Shown here piece by piece: positions 20,454 through 32,091 of a stretch of 64,000 bases of DNA (position 1 is the stretch's first letter; each line of letters opens with the position of its first letter). Position numbers and translations under genes: made by a program. The notes under the pieces were generated by a model. It was not told the origin of the DNA. It worked only from the letters and a program-made list of their open reading frames with translations, and searched no databases. Source of the stretch: Hibiscus mutabilis (lineage: Eukaryota > Streptophyta > Magnoliopsida > Malvales > Malvaceae); assembly GCA_019671005.1 (NCBI GenBank), contig CM033718.1:23068014-23132013 (forward strand). Direction: 5' to 3'.

Positions 20454-20459
20454 AAAACT

Positions 20460-20812
20460 TGTTGACTGACTAACACTTGGCAACAAATGATGAATTAATG
20501 TAGTATGCTAGTAAAATTATGCCAAGAATAAGTCTTTTTGCGTGCAAGTATATACGATCAACAAGTAATACAGCAGTAAGCTAAGTATCATATCCACAAG
20601 AATTTTCCAAGAATTAAATGCCATGATCTTTACTTGTGAATTGAAATGGATAAGTGTGTAATAAGATCGGATTTTACTTAGGAAAATAATTGAAGGAAAA
20701 TAAAGTAAAAGGTCCAACAGATTGGCAAACACGTGTATTCAGATGATTGAATGGCATTGGCAAGAGATGTTTGGAATTCACGCTAGTGAGAATGGTAATT
20801 AAAAACTTTTAG
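20460..20812 (-). repeat. Athila-like 5' LTR, left piece
   Basis: The plus strand starts tgttgactgac next to the primer site. The LTR runs on until element E begins at 20813 and continues at 58233 after 37.4 kb of nested insertions. Confidence 0.75.
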
Positions 20813-21836
20813 TGTAACCCCCTGAACTCGACCTAGAAGAAATGGGCTGAATATAGAAGGCCGCGTTTTAAAACTTACCCCTCAAGAAAATGATTGTTGG
20901 ATTAAATATTTTAAAGTATAAAATAATATTAAAAGTACATAACCTCAATATTATAAAACTTAGTCCTATAAATATTGTTCAAATAATTTGGTACAATGTC
21001 CGTAAATATCCTCGAAAATGCATGCTAGAACAATAATCCCAAATAATAATATCGAAAGTTCAAATTACATAAAAGTCCAAAATAATAAAATAAAGTCCAA
21101 GAATCCAAAGTAAAACATACTGATAAATAGTATATAGTCTGATAAAAACGAGGTCCTCCAAGTACCGTATGCCTAAGTCTAAGTATCTAAAACAAGAACT
21201 AAGGGGGAGTAAGCTATAAGGCTCAGTGTGTCTCTAAAGTACAGATAAGAACATATAACAACATAATCCAATCATCATGCACAATCTAAAACAGACATTT
21301 CGATATACATATGTGTATAATATGATGCACGAGATACAAAGTCATGCACCCATCTACATCACCGTCTAAAGAGTAAAATTCCCCAGAACCACTCTCTACG
21401 TCGTCACCATATCCGAAGTGAAGTTTTGAAGGGTGAAACCACTGATCTTCCCCATACAATTTTCCAACCCATATGATATGACATGTTATTCAAAATTTTT
21501 GAATCTAAAGGCATTCTTGTTTAATTAACAATGATGCATGCACAATAAGTCTGATATTAATTTAGTCTAATTTCCGATATATGAAGCATGGCATGTCATT
21601 TTATAAATCATGTCATAATACACAAGTCATACATTCATACAAACATACATACATTCATAAAGCACAAAAATATGTAGCTCAAGAAGAGACACACCTCAGA
21701 CAGCTAATAACTCAACATTGAGAGTGACGTCTCTCACGCTCAGCTTTAGAAGCAAGTCGAATAGAATCATCACGAACAAATCTCACAGGTTGTGCAGCTG
21801 AAGAAGGCACTTGTGGAGGAGGAGGAAGAATCTCAT
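20813..21836 (-). repeat. Element E left (3') LTR, part 1
   Basis: Aligns with the right LTR 56853-57880 through shared blocks (ataatattaaaagtacataac, aagggggagtaagctataag, atcatgcacaa, gaggaggaggaagaatct). It is interrupted by B after gaatctcat. Confidence 0.9.
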
Positions 21837-24800
21837 TGTAACGCCCCGATTCTGGGCCTAGGAGTTTCTAAGTTGATTAGACGATCAGGTGGACCGGGAT
21901 TAGAGATTCAAGTTAGATTAAGGATTTAAATCAGATTAAATATTTTTGAGTGAGAAAATATTTGGGAAAATATCTAAAAATCATTATTTAATATATATAT
22001 ATGTGGTAAAGTCAATTTTGAAAAATAAAATTTGGAAATATGACGTTTCGGCTAGTGAACAAATTGTAAAGAGTGTAAAACTGTTTTTAGTGGTTGTTTT
22101 GTAAAAGGGTCAAAACTTAGAATCTTCAAGGATCTATTTGCCCAAAGTCTAATATCAGATGTTTCTCCTTAATTGGATATTTTAAAAATTTTTGGGAAAA
22201 TATAAATAGATTTGGGGAATTAATTTTTTAATTAATTCCTACGCAAACTTTACGTAACTACCTTTTCTCTAAACAATTTGCTCTCAAATTCTCTTCAGCC
22301 AAACACTTTTCTCTTCTTAAAAATCTTCAAGAAACTTCTTGATTTCATCAATCTTTTGGTTTCAAATGAGTTCTTAATTGATTTCCATCAAAACCTTATT
22401 GTTTTAATCTTGTTTTCTCATGTAATCAATCCAATTAAGGGGGAAAGTCAACACTAGAGGTAAGCTTCATCCTTCTCCTCTAATGTATGGTTCTTTACTG
22501 AAATTCCCATGTTATTGATCCTTTATATATGTTTTCTATTGAGTTTTAATGATTTAATTCTGGAATTTGTTTGAATCAAGGTTAATTGATGAGATTTGGT
22601 GATTTTCAAATTGGATCTATTTTGCTGAGTTCTTGATTGATTTTAATCATGATTTTGATGTTTTATAATGTTAATGGATTTATTTTAACATTGGAATCAC
22701 GAAGCTATGTGAATCTCTAATTGTCTAGGTTGTTAGTTGGGTGGTTTTGAGTTGTTGTGGATGTTTAATGAATTCTAGAGATATAAAGATGATGTTAGGT
22801 TGTTGTTGAATGAAAATTGAAGGCAATTAATGGTTTAAATCATTAGGTTTTGGCGGGATTAAGTTTGGAAGATGTTTGATGTGATTGGAAAAGTTTCGGC
22901 TCGAGTTTGTATAGTAATGTTGTGGATTGATGTTGTTGGTTTTTGAATGTAGTTTGATGCATTCAATACTCTGTTTTTGTGTTGTGAAATTAGGGAAGGT
23001 TGATCCTCAAGCTTGAAGTGTCGCTACGGAAGCTTTGGAAGAGTAATTCGCATCAACGAATGAGGCTTTGCATTGTCGGTGAGTGAGAATGTGGATTTTA
23101 GCTTTGAAATGTTTTAAAGGATGTTTTCAGAGTTTAAACTTACGCTTGAAACGATGGCTTAAACTCAGAAGTAAGTATAATGAGATTTCTCCCTCGGTCG
23201 TGGTTTAACGAAATTAGCTTTATGCACTTGTTTTGAATGACATGATACCTAATGTTTAAGCATGTTTTAAAGTATGTTTTATACTGTTTTGATCATATAA
23301 TGATGATGGATGCATTTGGTAAATGATCCATGTAAGTATGTGGAATACTTGTGAAAGCATGGTTTAATGCTTTGGAAATGGTTTTGATTTGATGCATATA
23401 AAACGGTGAGTTACATGGTTAATAATGAATTATATTGACAAGTGATGTGGTTTAAAATCCTATTGGATATAATTGGTTGGCCATAGGATTGATAGTGCAC
23501 AGTAAAGAGTCACCTCGGGTGTTGAGGGGTTTATGTGTATCGAATACTCCACCACAAGTATCCTAACGGGTGAGGGGTTATATGGTACCGAAAACTCATG
23601 TTAGTGGATTATACATCTAACAGATGATAGAAGTTGTGATCTACCAGTTATGATGTACCATAATTCCAGTTGAGATTGTAAGAAGTGTTGATAGCACACT
23701 TGTTGAATCCGTGTATCTGATGTAATATTTTGTAAAAGTGGAACTTGGTTTATGATCACTTGAAAGCCAATATAATTGATTATGTATCATGTTGATAGAT
23801 TATGTTGTATAATGGTAATTTATACATGTTTATTCTTTAAGCTTTGTATATGGTTTGTTATGCATAGGAAGGCTTAAATTGAGGGTTAGCAAATGGGATT
23901 TGTTGTTAATTCATGATATGTGTAGCATATGGTTTAATATGCTGGTTTTTGGAAATGTTAAGTGTGTGGTTTTCAAGACATGATGTTTTATAAGATGATT
24001 GAAATGATGATTTCAATTTGTTTTGGAAAAATTGTTTTGAAATGCATTAATGGTGTGTTGTTTGAGCACTCATCGCTAAGCCTAGTGTGCTTACACTCTA
24101 TTTGTCCATCAATGCAGAGAATTAAAGGTTGGAGGCAATGAGCAAGAGAAGGAAAATCCATGGAATTGTTAACGTGAAAGTATGATTTTTGAACTAGACT
24201 TTTAGCAATAAAGGCAACAGGGTTCATTGTTGTTTTGGGAAGGTTTTTGGCTAAACTCCTTGTTTGAGCAAGTTTGCTATGTTATTTTGGAGTGGTAACT
24301 GCCTTATATGTTAGGTTATTGCTTTGGATTTATGCTTGGTGTGATGGTTGGCTTGGTTTCTACGAAGCATGCCTATAGACTTTCAATTGAAGTATGATGC
24401 AATGATTTGATCACGTTTCTGCGATGTATTATTGTGGTTTGATCTTTAGAGTAGTTGTGAATATGTTTGAGGCATGTTGGAATATGACTGAATCCATTAA
24501 AGTAAGGAAAACTAGCAAAGTGGGATATTTCAACTCTAGGCATTTTGATACTCAGACTAGCGTACCAGTACAGGTATGCCTAATTTGTACAGGGGTTTCG
24601 ATACTGGAGCAACTATATCGGTACATATCTAGGAATTTTGGTTGGCCGTTTCGATACTCGAGGGGGTGTTTTAGTACAATTTTGAGCTACTCGATTCTGG
24701 AGTTTTAAAATGGTGAAATTTACCGAAACACCAGTTTGTGTACTGATACGGGTGTCTATTTTGTTAGTTATTGTGTGGACTAAGCTTTATATTCTTTCGT

Positions 24801-25174
24801 TTTGGTCCATGAATGTTACGTATGCAATCGAATGACTTTGGATGGTGCTTTGAAGCTAGATTTTGACATGTGAGCATGAAACCTGACTATTCACGAACTT
24901 GTAACTTCAAATGGATTAAATCCATATAATTTTCTAGAATTGCAATTTGGTCCCTAATTGCAATTACGTGCAATTGGATGTTGATTTGATGCCCGATTGA
25001 GTTGAAATTTCACCCGCTGCCAGTATGTACACCCTAGGTTATAATGTTGCATCTAGATAAGATAAAAGAAAAAATGGATGTATTTCGAGTTAAATCTTTA
25101 CAAGTTTGTTTTAGCAAACCTAATATAGCTTGCTCGGTTCGGTCTTCCGTCTAGATCGGGTTAAGGGGGTTACA
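21837..25174 (+). repeat. Element B 5' LTR
   Basis: Begins TGTAACGCCCCGAT and ends gggggttaca. Same family as the partial A1 LTR. It has the conserved gtcaacactagaggtaagc block (22448-22466), a possible splice donor, and at 24540-24770 a cluster of self-complementary sites (tatcggtac, gtaccagtac). Confidence 0.9.
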
Positions 25175-25178
25175 TTTG

Positions 25179-25200
25179 GTGGTATCTGAGCCAGGTTTGC
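25179..25200 (+). other. Initiator Met tRNA type primer binding site
   Basis: tggtatctgagccaggttt lies four bases past the LTR end. The usual plant site is tggtatcagagc, so there is one change. Confidence 0.85.
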
Positions 25201-25436
25201 GATAAGGGGGATGAGGTAATTATTTTTGGAATGTTAGATTTGATTGGTTACTGTTGTTTGCTATGCACGGTGAATGTTTATTTGTATGTTGGTTGACATA
25301 TTCCATGTTGGGGGTTATTTGCGGAACATAATGCCTTATTACTACAGTCTGTAATGTTTTAATTTTGAAACAGAAGTCTTGGATCCTGCTTGAAGCTGGT
25401 CTGATTGTTTTTGTTTTAGTGTAATTATCATGCCTT

Positions 25437-26427
25437 AGAAATAGCGTCATGTTACGAACGAGGGGAGAATTGAGGGCTAGCTCGAATGTTGTTGCTGTTG
25501 GGCAAGGTGGTCGAGGAGAATGTATATCTCCTATGGGTTCACCACCCCAGAGCAAGTATCACCTGCGCCAGCTGGGACAATGTTGGGTGATATGGCACCT
25601 TTGATCCAGGCGATGGCTGGAGCTTTTTAAGTTGTCGTTGTTGGAGCATATGTGCTTGCACTAGCTTTTGGGAAAACGGGGTTGATGTTGGAATGTTTGT
25701 GAAGTTTGAGAGGAGTTGAGTTATGAGGGTTGGCACCCAAAGCATCCAGGTAGTGGATGACCAGTACTGATTGGACTTTGGTACAAATGGTGTGTAATAA
25801 TGCCCGTAAGCTGGGATATGATGTATCCCTGTTGTAGGGAGATGCCTATAGTTGGTGGACAATTGTAATTGCAGGCATGGAACTCGATGTTGTGACCTGG
25901 GAGTTTTTTCGAACTGTCTTTAAGAAGAAGTAACTGGAGTTAGATACTTGGATAAGAAGAAACGTGAGTTTATGGCCTTGGCATAGGGCAGTATGTTTGT
26001 GGCTGAGTATGAGGTACAATTTGTTTGGTTTAGTCAGTATGCTCCTAAACTAATATTGAATAAGAGGCATCGCTTTGACCAATTATGTTACAGATTGGTT
26101 TAAGATGTTAAGACATATATGTTGGCTTCTGACTACATGGATTTCGACGTGTTGGTTACACAAGCGAAGGACATTGAGTAGAATTTGGGTTTATCAACTC
26201 ATGTGGGAGGTTCTGGCTCCTATAAAAGAGTCACGAACTCTAGTTTCTAGTGGTGGCCAGTTTAAAAAGCATCATGATAAAAGGTATCACCCTGAGTGGA
26301 GGGGAGGTGAAAGTAGTGCTAGGCGAGGATCGCAGGGTCAGGGTACCTAGGCTATGGCAACACATAATACTTGTTGGATTTGTGGATTGCGTGATCATAT
26401 GAGGCTAGACTATCCAAATTTTGGCTT
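25437..26427 (+). pseudogene. gag: Element B gag, degenerate
   Basis: Many stops, but the order of gag pieces is clear. A front region (VGQGGRG, SPPQ) lies at about 25490-25560. The capsid region has MELDVVTWEFFRTVFKKK near 25880-25930, then LDKKKREFMALA, SMFVAEYEVQFVWFSQYAPKLI near 25945-26060. A zinc knuckle CWICGLRDHMRLDY sits at 26372-26414, with the final Cys changed to Tyr. There is no continuous frame. It once packaged the element RNA. Confidence 0.8.
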
Positions 26428-27008
26428 GTGAGGGATAGACTCTTGCGGCTGTTGTCGCTATCTCTTGTTGGAGTTGTGGATCGAGTGGTTGTCTCAGAAG
26501 TGTTAGATGTGGTAATGCAAGTAACTAGTTCTTTCGGTGAGACGGTTGTTACAAGAAGGTTGTTTAGGAGATGTCTTTTGACTGTTCAAGGTCATGGGTT
26601 TGCAGTTGACTTAATGGAGTTTCCTTTTTACGGATTTGATGTAATCCTGGGTATGGATTGGTTATTTGAGCATATAGATGTGGTTGATTTTGAAACCAAG
26701 CATATAGATGTGGTTGATTTTGAAACTTGTTAATGATTACGAGGTGGTAATCATGGGCAGGAATGCTAAGTTCTTGTCCAATGTTGTTTCGGCTCTAGAA
26801 GCGAGTTATTTGTTGGAATCGGGGTGTCAGGCATTTTTAGCCTATATTATAAATTCGGGAACAAAGAAGGTTCGTGTTCAGGACATACGTACAGTATGTG
26901 AATTTTTGGGTGTTTTCCAAGAGGAGTTGCTAGGTTTGCCACCAAATAGAGAGTTAGAGTTTAGCATTGAGTTGTATGCGAATACATCTCTAGTGTCTAT
27001 TAAAAGAG
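26428..27008 (+). pseudogene. pro: Element B protease, truncated, with 30-bp duplication
   Basis: Open piece 26428-26733 holds the later half of a gypsy protease (GFAVDLMEFPFYGFDVILGMDWLFEH). The active-site DxGxS run expected before it is not readable. A 30-base tandem duplication (26671-26700, 26701-26730) repeats HIDVVDFETK in frame. The following frame, 26708-27046, carries LSNVVSALEASYLLESGCQAFLAYI and VCEFLGVFQEELLGLPPNRELEF, the normal linker to RT. The protein is not functional as read. Confidence 0.85.
26671..26730 (+). repeat. 30-bp tandem duplication in protease region
   Basis: The first 26 bases of each unit are identical, starting catatagatgtggttgatt. The last four differ. It is in frame and adds ten residues. 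Confidence 0.95.
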
Positions 27009-27600
27009 TTGAAGGAGTTAAAGATGCAACTTCAAGAGTTTCTTGATCGAGGTTTTATTAGGCCTAGTGTTTTGCTGTGGGGTACGCTGGTGTTGTTTGT
27101 GAAAAAGAATGATGACACGATACAGATGTGCATTGATTATCGACAACTGAACAAGTTGACGATTAAGAATAAGTATCATTTGTCACGTATTGATGATTTA
27201 ATTTATCAGTTTAGAGGTGATTCGGTGTTTTCTAAAATTGATTTGAGGTATGGGTAATATTAGTTGAAGGTAAAGGATGTGGATGTGCATAAGGCTGCCT
27301 TTTGTGCAAGGTACGGGCATTATGAGTTTTTGGTGATGCCGTTTGGTTTGACCAATGCGCTGGCCGTGTTCGTGGATATGAAGATCCGGGTATTCTATGA
27401 GTTCTTGGATCAGTTTGTTGTTGTGTTTATAAATGATATTCTCGTGTACAAAGGTACCGAGAAGGATTTTGATTGGTGGGTATGAATGGGTTAGTAGCCT
27501 TTTGTGAAGGAGCGAATGTTTGCCCTTTATTTGGGAAAGTGCTAGTTTTGGGTATGTGGGAAGGAATACTGGTTATGAGAACGTTATTAGTAAGTGTGAA
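27009..27600 (+). pseudogene. pol: Element B reverse transcriptase, split
   Basis: Open piece 27009-27257 has MQLQEFLDRGFIRPSVLLWG, VLFVKKNDDTIQMCIDYRQLN and DSVFSKIDLRYG. A stop (27255-27257) is followed by 27264-27485 with HYEFLVMPFGLTNALAVF and FVVVFINDILVYKG. The active site is normally FIDDI. The first catalytic Asp is Asn. Then only a faint piece resembling KERMFALYLGKC-FWV remains to about 27550. The rest of RT is missing before the insertion of C, and it does not resume intact at 38080. Confidence 0.85.
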
Positions 27601-27748
27601 CAGTTAAACATGCATAGTGCAAAAACACTTATATGTATATATATAAATATGCCAGTATATGCATATATTTGGGCATGACATTAGAGGTTTGCATACATGC
27701 ACATAGACATCTATAAGGGAATATAAGTAATCATGCATACATATGTTC
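27551..27748. other. Unidentified stretch before element C
   Basis: AT-rich with alternating runs such as tatgtatatatataaatatg and repeated gcatacat. No coding match to RT is seen, so a deletion or a small insertion probably replaced the RT end of B. Confidence 0.5.
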
Positions 27749-30518
27749 TATAACACTCCCTTCCTAGCCTAGTAGGAAACCAGATCGAAAAGTGTTACCG
27801 AAAAATAGATTCGGGGATCGGAAGCTTAATTGGAGTTTAGAATCTTATTCGAAATATCTTATTAATCTTTTTAAGACTTATCAAACTAACTTATTAATAT
27901 CTTACTCAAATTAGGGTCAATTTTAAACTTTTCAAACTTTGGGACTAAATAGTAAATTTTATAAATTAAGGTTCTTTAACTGAATTTCTTGTTATCGATC
28001 TGAAGTTTAACATTCTAATTATTAGACTGTGAAATTTCATTACGAACCGAGGTCTTTTACTCATCCAATTAGACCCTACAATATTTAGTGACCATCTTGT
28101 AAATTACTCAAAACTGTGTCCAAAGCCTTTTAACAGAATTAACTACCTCCACATCGATACACCTTGGGTTTGTATCGATACAGATATGTATAGATTCAAT
28201 TTAGACTTTGAGTGATTAAGGCCATGTATCGATACCACTGAGACCGTATCGATACAGGTTGACCCAAGTTGACATTTCTTAACAAACCCTGTTTCGATAC
28301 AGCTAAGCCTATATCGATATAGGTTGACCAACGTTAACCCGTTTCGATACAACCTAAGGCTGTATCGATATAATTTATTTTCCAGACCTCACTGCCAAGA
28401 TCCGTATCGATACGCCCTAGTTTACCAACTCCAAATATCCAAGACCGTATCGATACAGTTTGACCTGTATCGATACAAATGTGTTGTAATGACAGATTTT
28501 AACTGATTTTTAGCCAATTTAACCCATTGAACGATGTTCAAATGTGATGAAATTTTACCAGCAAGTTACTAATCCATGATTCTAATAGCATACAAAATTT
28601 TAGAGCGATTAGAATCCGTTTACCCAATTTTCACCTTTTAGTACATTTAAGCCAAAAGTCACTAGTTTTACTATTTCACAAACATACCAAAATGCACATC
28701 TACCCCTTAGACACACTTATGCCATTTCACACACATCAAAATAGACAATTATAACATGTCTAAGCCTTATGCCACCTTACTAGGAGTTCAAGACAAAATG
28801 TAAGCATACATGGGGTTGATGAGAGTGACTTGCAACTTCAACCACACGATCGATGCTCGGAATTCTTCAAGATCCTGAAATGCATAAGACACACGAATGT
28901 TAGGCTTACGTAGCCTAGTGAGGTAGTTATAACAAATGCACAACAAGATCCCTAATAGCATGAATGTCATGTAAGCATTCTTGAATGGCAGTACACATCA
29001 TTAATCATATGTGTATCATACTCAAAGCCAAGTATCATGTTTTCATGTATCAAATGTAAAGCACAAATACATATCATCTCCTTAGATGTAACAACCAATG
29101 GATACGCGGATTCCCTTGTATGCCTCACATATCAGAAATAGGCCTTAGCCTTGAGATGTAGCTCTGAAGTCCCTTACACAATCCAACCTTTTCTTCCCAC
29201 ATATAGGTCGTAGCTCGGACCGTAGTCCAATCCCTTACATGATGAACTCAAATAACCCTATGGCATGCCAATTGTATCCAAAGTCCGCAAGTGTCCAAGG
29301 TTACATGTTTCATCATAAAACTTACCTTTGTGCCCTTAGGCCATAACACATCACATATTAAGCCTTTGCTTCAAATATCATAACATAACACGTTCATATC
29401 AAATTCCACACATAACATACTTCAAATGTCACATATAAGCTTAAACTTGTATCAAAGCAATATAGTGGTCTTACCATATTTACCCCTCGAATCCACACAT
29501 GTTTGCTCTACTTGATCCCTTAAACAAGATGCAACTTTAAGCACAAACAAATGCAACAGGGATGGAACCAAGCCAATCCCATGACAGAACTACACTCACC
29601 TATCAATAGATGGCTACAAGGTTTTTGGATTACAATTTCCTTACCCTTGGAAGAGTTTTGAATAGTCGATGGTGAAGATGACTTGTCTCTCACCACTTGA
29701 ACTAGTCCAAAATTAGAGGATTACATTATAATCAAAACTAATGATTCACAAATGTTTTTCAAGCTTCATGGGATTAGCTTGAACATTCAAGACTTAAAAT
29801 CTTGAAATTAAACTCTACGAATTGAAGGAATTATCAAATTGCTATAGGGGTCTTACTCACCAAGCTACAAGCTTTCAAATGGTGTATCGAAATCAAACAA
29901 AGTTCAAAGATTGGATTAAGGCGCTTTCTTGAGCTTAAGCTTGACGATGACAACGAAGGTGCTTGCTTAGCCTCATTGGGAGAATGATGAAAGGAATAAA
30001 GGTTTTGTCTCGGTTAACACTAACAATGCTTTCACTTCCCTTTTTTTCTCTATTTGTTAGACTTAAACAAGAGATTTTACTACTCCATCATGGTTGCTTC
30101 CCAAGCAACCAATCACATGGTTTCCTAGCTTGGGAGGAAACCTTTTAATATTCATTTAAGCTTTCCTTTCCATCCTTAATCATGTTGTCATCCTTTCCTA
30201 ATGAGATGACCAATTTCACGTGAATTAAAGGCGAGGGAAGAGGTGATTCATACCACTATTTATTAATTACAAGGGTGGTCTTTTAACTTTTCAGAGTTTG
30301 CATTTTTGCCCCCAAACTTTAGATTTTCACAATTTAGTCACTAAAAAGACTTTCACTCCTTACAAAAAGGTCTCACAACTTCAATTAAGCTCAATTATCT
30401 CCCATTACTTAAAAATTGGATACAAAGATTGAGCAATTACATCATTCGGGTATAACTGGTACAAAATTTTTGATCCTCAGAACCTAATTCTGACTAAACC
30501 AGTTTTTGGGGTGTGACA
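27749..30518 (-). repeat. Element C left (3') LTR
   Basis: Read on the minus strand it starts TGTCACACCCC and ends with a mutated CA (TA on the outer edge of this copy). It contains 11 copies of a tatcgatac-like site at 28153-28477 and an imperfect terminal hairpin (taacactccctt...aaaagtgtta). Direct comparison with the right LTR shows mostly transitions. Confidence 0.95.
28153..28477. repeat. Cluster of self-complementary gtatcgatac sites
   Basis: Eleven sites at about 28153, 28172, 28226, 28246, 28291, 28312, 28342, 28362, 28404, 28446 and 28467. The full site gtatcgatac is its own reverse complement. The other LTR of C has a matching, more mutated cluster at about 35752-36010. Confidence 0.95.
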
Positions 30519-30861
30519 ACTCTCCACCCTTAAGAAAATTCATCCTAGAATTTTCACTCTAACTGAAACAATGAGGATATTGCTTTTGCATTGTTTCTTC
30601 TAGATCCCATGTTGCTCCCTCCACTGCATGACTTCTCTAGAGAACTTTTACTTGGGGCACAGACTTGTTCCGAAGTCTCTTGACTTCTCGTGCGAAGATC
30701 TGCATTGGTTCTTCCTCGTACGTCAAATTGGATTGAATCTCCATAGACTCCGACTTGATCACGTGGGAATGATTAGATCGGTACTTCCATAGCATAGACA
30801 CATGGAAGACATTATGTATATGACTTAGCTCTTCAGGAAGTCGATAAGCAACAGGTCCAAC
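30519..30861 (-). pseudogene. pol: Element C integrase tail and chromodomain-like end
   Basis: Minus-strand reading with stops gives SHIHNVFHVSMLWKYRSNHSHVI near 30750-30820, then RLRNKSVPQVKVLWRSHAVEGATWD near 30610-30680. The latter fits the core of a chromovirus chromodomain. It ends about 20 bases before the LTR edge at 30518, and a short purine run forms the expected priming tract on the minus strand (aagggtggagagt). Confidence 0.8.
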
Positions 30862-31281
30862 TCACTCGATCACCTCAAATAGGCTAATAAAACAAGGACT
30901 TAGCTTCCCCTTCTTGCCAAAACGAATGATCTTCTTCCATGGAGATAATTTAAGGAAAAATTTCTCACCAACATAATACTGGATGTCCCTTCTTTCTAAA
31001 TCAACATAAGCTTTTTGTCGGTCAAAGGCAGCCTTGAGCTGGTCATGAATGGTGGTTACCCTTTCTTCGGTTTCTAGAAGTAAGTCATGGCATAACACCT
31101 TGCCTTCACCAAGCTCGGTCCAATAGATAGGGGTCCTACAACTTCTCCCATAAAGGGCTTCATAAGAAGCCATTTTAATCGAAGCTTGGTATCTATTGCT
31201 GTAGGCAAACTCCACCAATGGTAGGGAATTTTCCCACGCATTCCTGAAATCGATAACACAGGCTCGTAGCATATATTCCAA
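30862..31281 (-). CDS. pol: Element C integrase, C-terminal part
   Basis: A 139-codon open piece, with MEYMLRACVIDF at the start being internal. Contains WENSLPLVEFAYSNRYQASIKMASYEALYGRSCRTPIYWTE, the usual last part of the integrase core, and FDRQKAYVDLERRDIQYYVGEKFFLKLSPWKKIIRFGKKGKLSPCFI, the GPY/F-like region. The family motif is FIGPYEVIE. Here it reads FISLFEVIE, so the GPY/F box is damaged. The upstream core lies in 31411-31659 in a different frame. Confidence 0.9.
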   Translation of the reverse strand: MEYMLRACVIDFRNAWENSLPLVEFAYSNRYQASIKMASYEALYGRSCRTPIYWTELGEGKVLCHDLLLETEERVTTIHDQLKAAFDRQKAYVDLERRDIQYYVGEKFFLKLSPWKKIIRFGKKGKLSPCFISLFEVIE

Positions 31282-31943
31282 AATCTAAAAGGAAGAGTCA
31301 AGATTGGCACGAAATACTTATACATATGAATAGAAGAGATATAAGGTTACATGAATAACCCTTTCAGATTGGCCATCGGTTTAAGGGTGGAAAGCAGTAC
31401 TTAAGTGCACTCAGGTTCCCAAAGCCTCGTGTAGGGTTCTCCAAAATCGGGATGCAAAACGTGGGCCATGGTTGAAAATAATAGACACAAGAACTATGTG
31501 CAAATGGATGACTTTACAAATGTACAACTCAACAAGTCTAGGCAAGCTGAAGTCCATCCTCACCGAAAGGAAATGCATAGACTTGGTGAATCGATCTACA
31601 ATGACCCAAATGGCAAAATTTTTCTTTAGTGTCGTTGGTAGACCCATTACAAAATCCATCGTAATACGCTCCCATTTCTATTGTGGAAGCTCAATGGGTT
31701 GCAGAAGACCAGTAGGTACCTTGTGCTCAGCTTTGACTGTTGGCAGGTCAGACACCTAGCCACAAAATTTGTGACTTCACGTCTCATACCAGACCACCAA
31801 TACAGCTCCTTCAAGTCTTTATACATCTTGATAGCTCTAGGATGAATAGAAAAAGGACTCGTATGAGCTTTACTCAGAATTTGGTTCCGAAGATCATCAT
31901 CATCGAAGACAGATACGGTTTTGAAAGCACAATAAACCTTCAA
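31282..31943 (-). pseudogene. pol: Element C integrase zinc finger and core, broken
   Basis: 31647-31943 holds the H2C2 region (ILSKAHTSPFSIHPRAIKMYKDLKELYWWSGM, CLTCQQSK). 31411-31659 holds the core: DFVMGLPTT with the first catalytic Asp, VIVDRFTKSMHF, then SIIFNHGPRFAS where the family has SDRDPRF, so the second catalytic Asp is lost. Frames change at 31650 and 31410. The Glu region is in stop-rich sequence to 31282. Confidence 0.9.
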
Positions 31944-32091
31944 AATTCATGGCAAAGTTAGGATCCGACTTATCCCTAATCTTAGCAATAAGAGTTTACA
32001 ACTCATCGTTAAACTCTTAGAGTGCTTTGATTCGAGACATGATGGTTGACTGAACCTCTAATTCATCCAATAACTTGCCATGCTTCTTAAG

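Larger units (their letters stand above)
16939..20812 (-). mobile_element. Athila-like gypsy element, 3' half missing
   Basis: Minus-strand order from the right: 5' LTR (20460-20812, then resumed at 58233), primer binding site, gag, protease, RT. RT ends abruptly at about 16939 and RNase H, integrase, any env-like ORF and the 3' LTR are absent. The tRNA-Asp type primer site (TGGCGCCATTGTC) and gag start MSRTTKGDLLYDPKIERT are typical of Athila. The 5' LTR is split by the insertion of E with everything nested in it. Confidence 0.85.

Noticed and set aside
28143..28506. ORFs on both strands with repeated YRYN or SIQ words
   Set aside because: They come from the palindromic tatcgatac array, which reads similarly on both strands.
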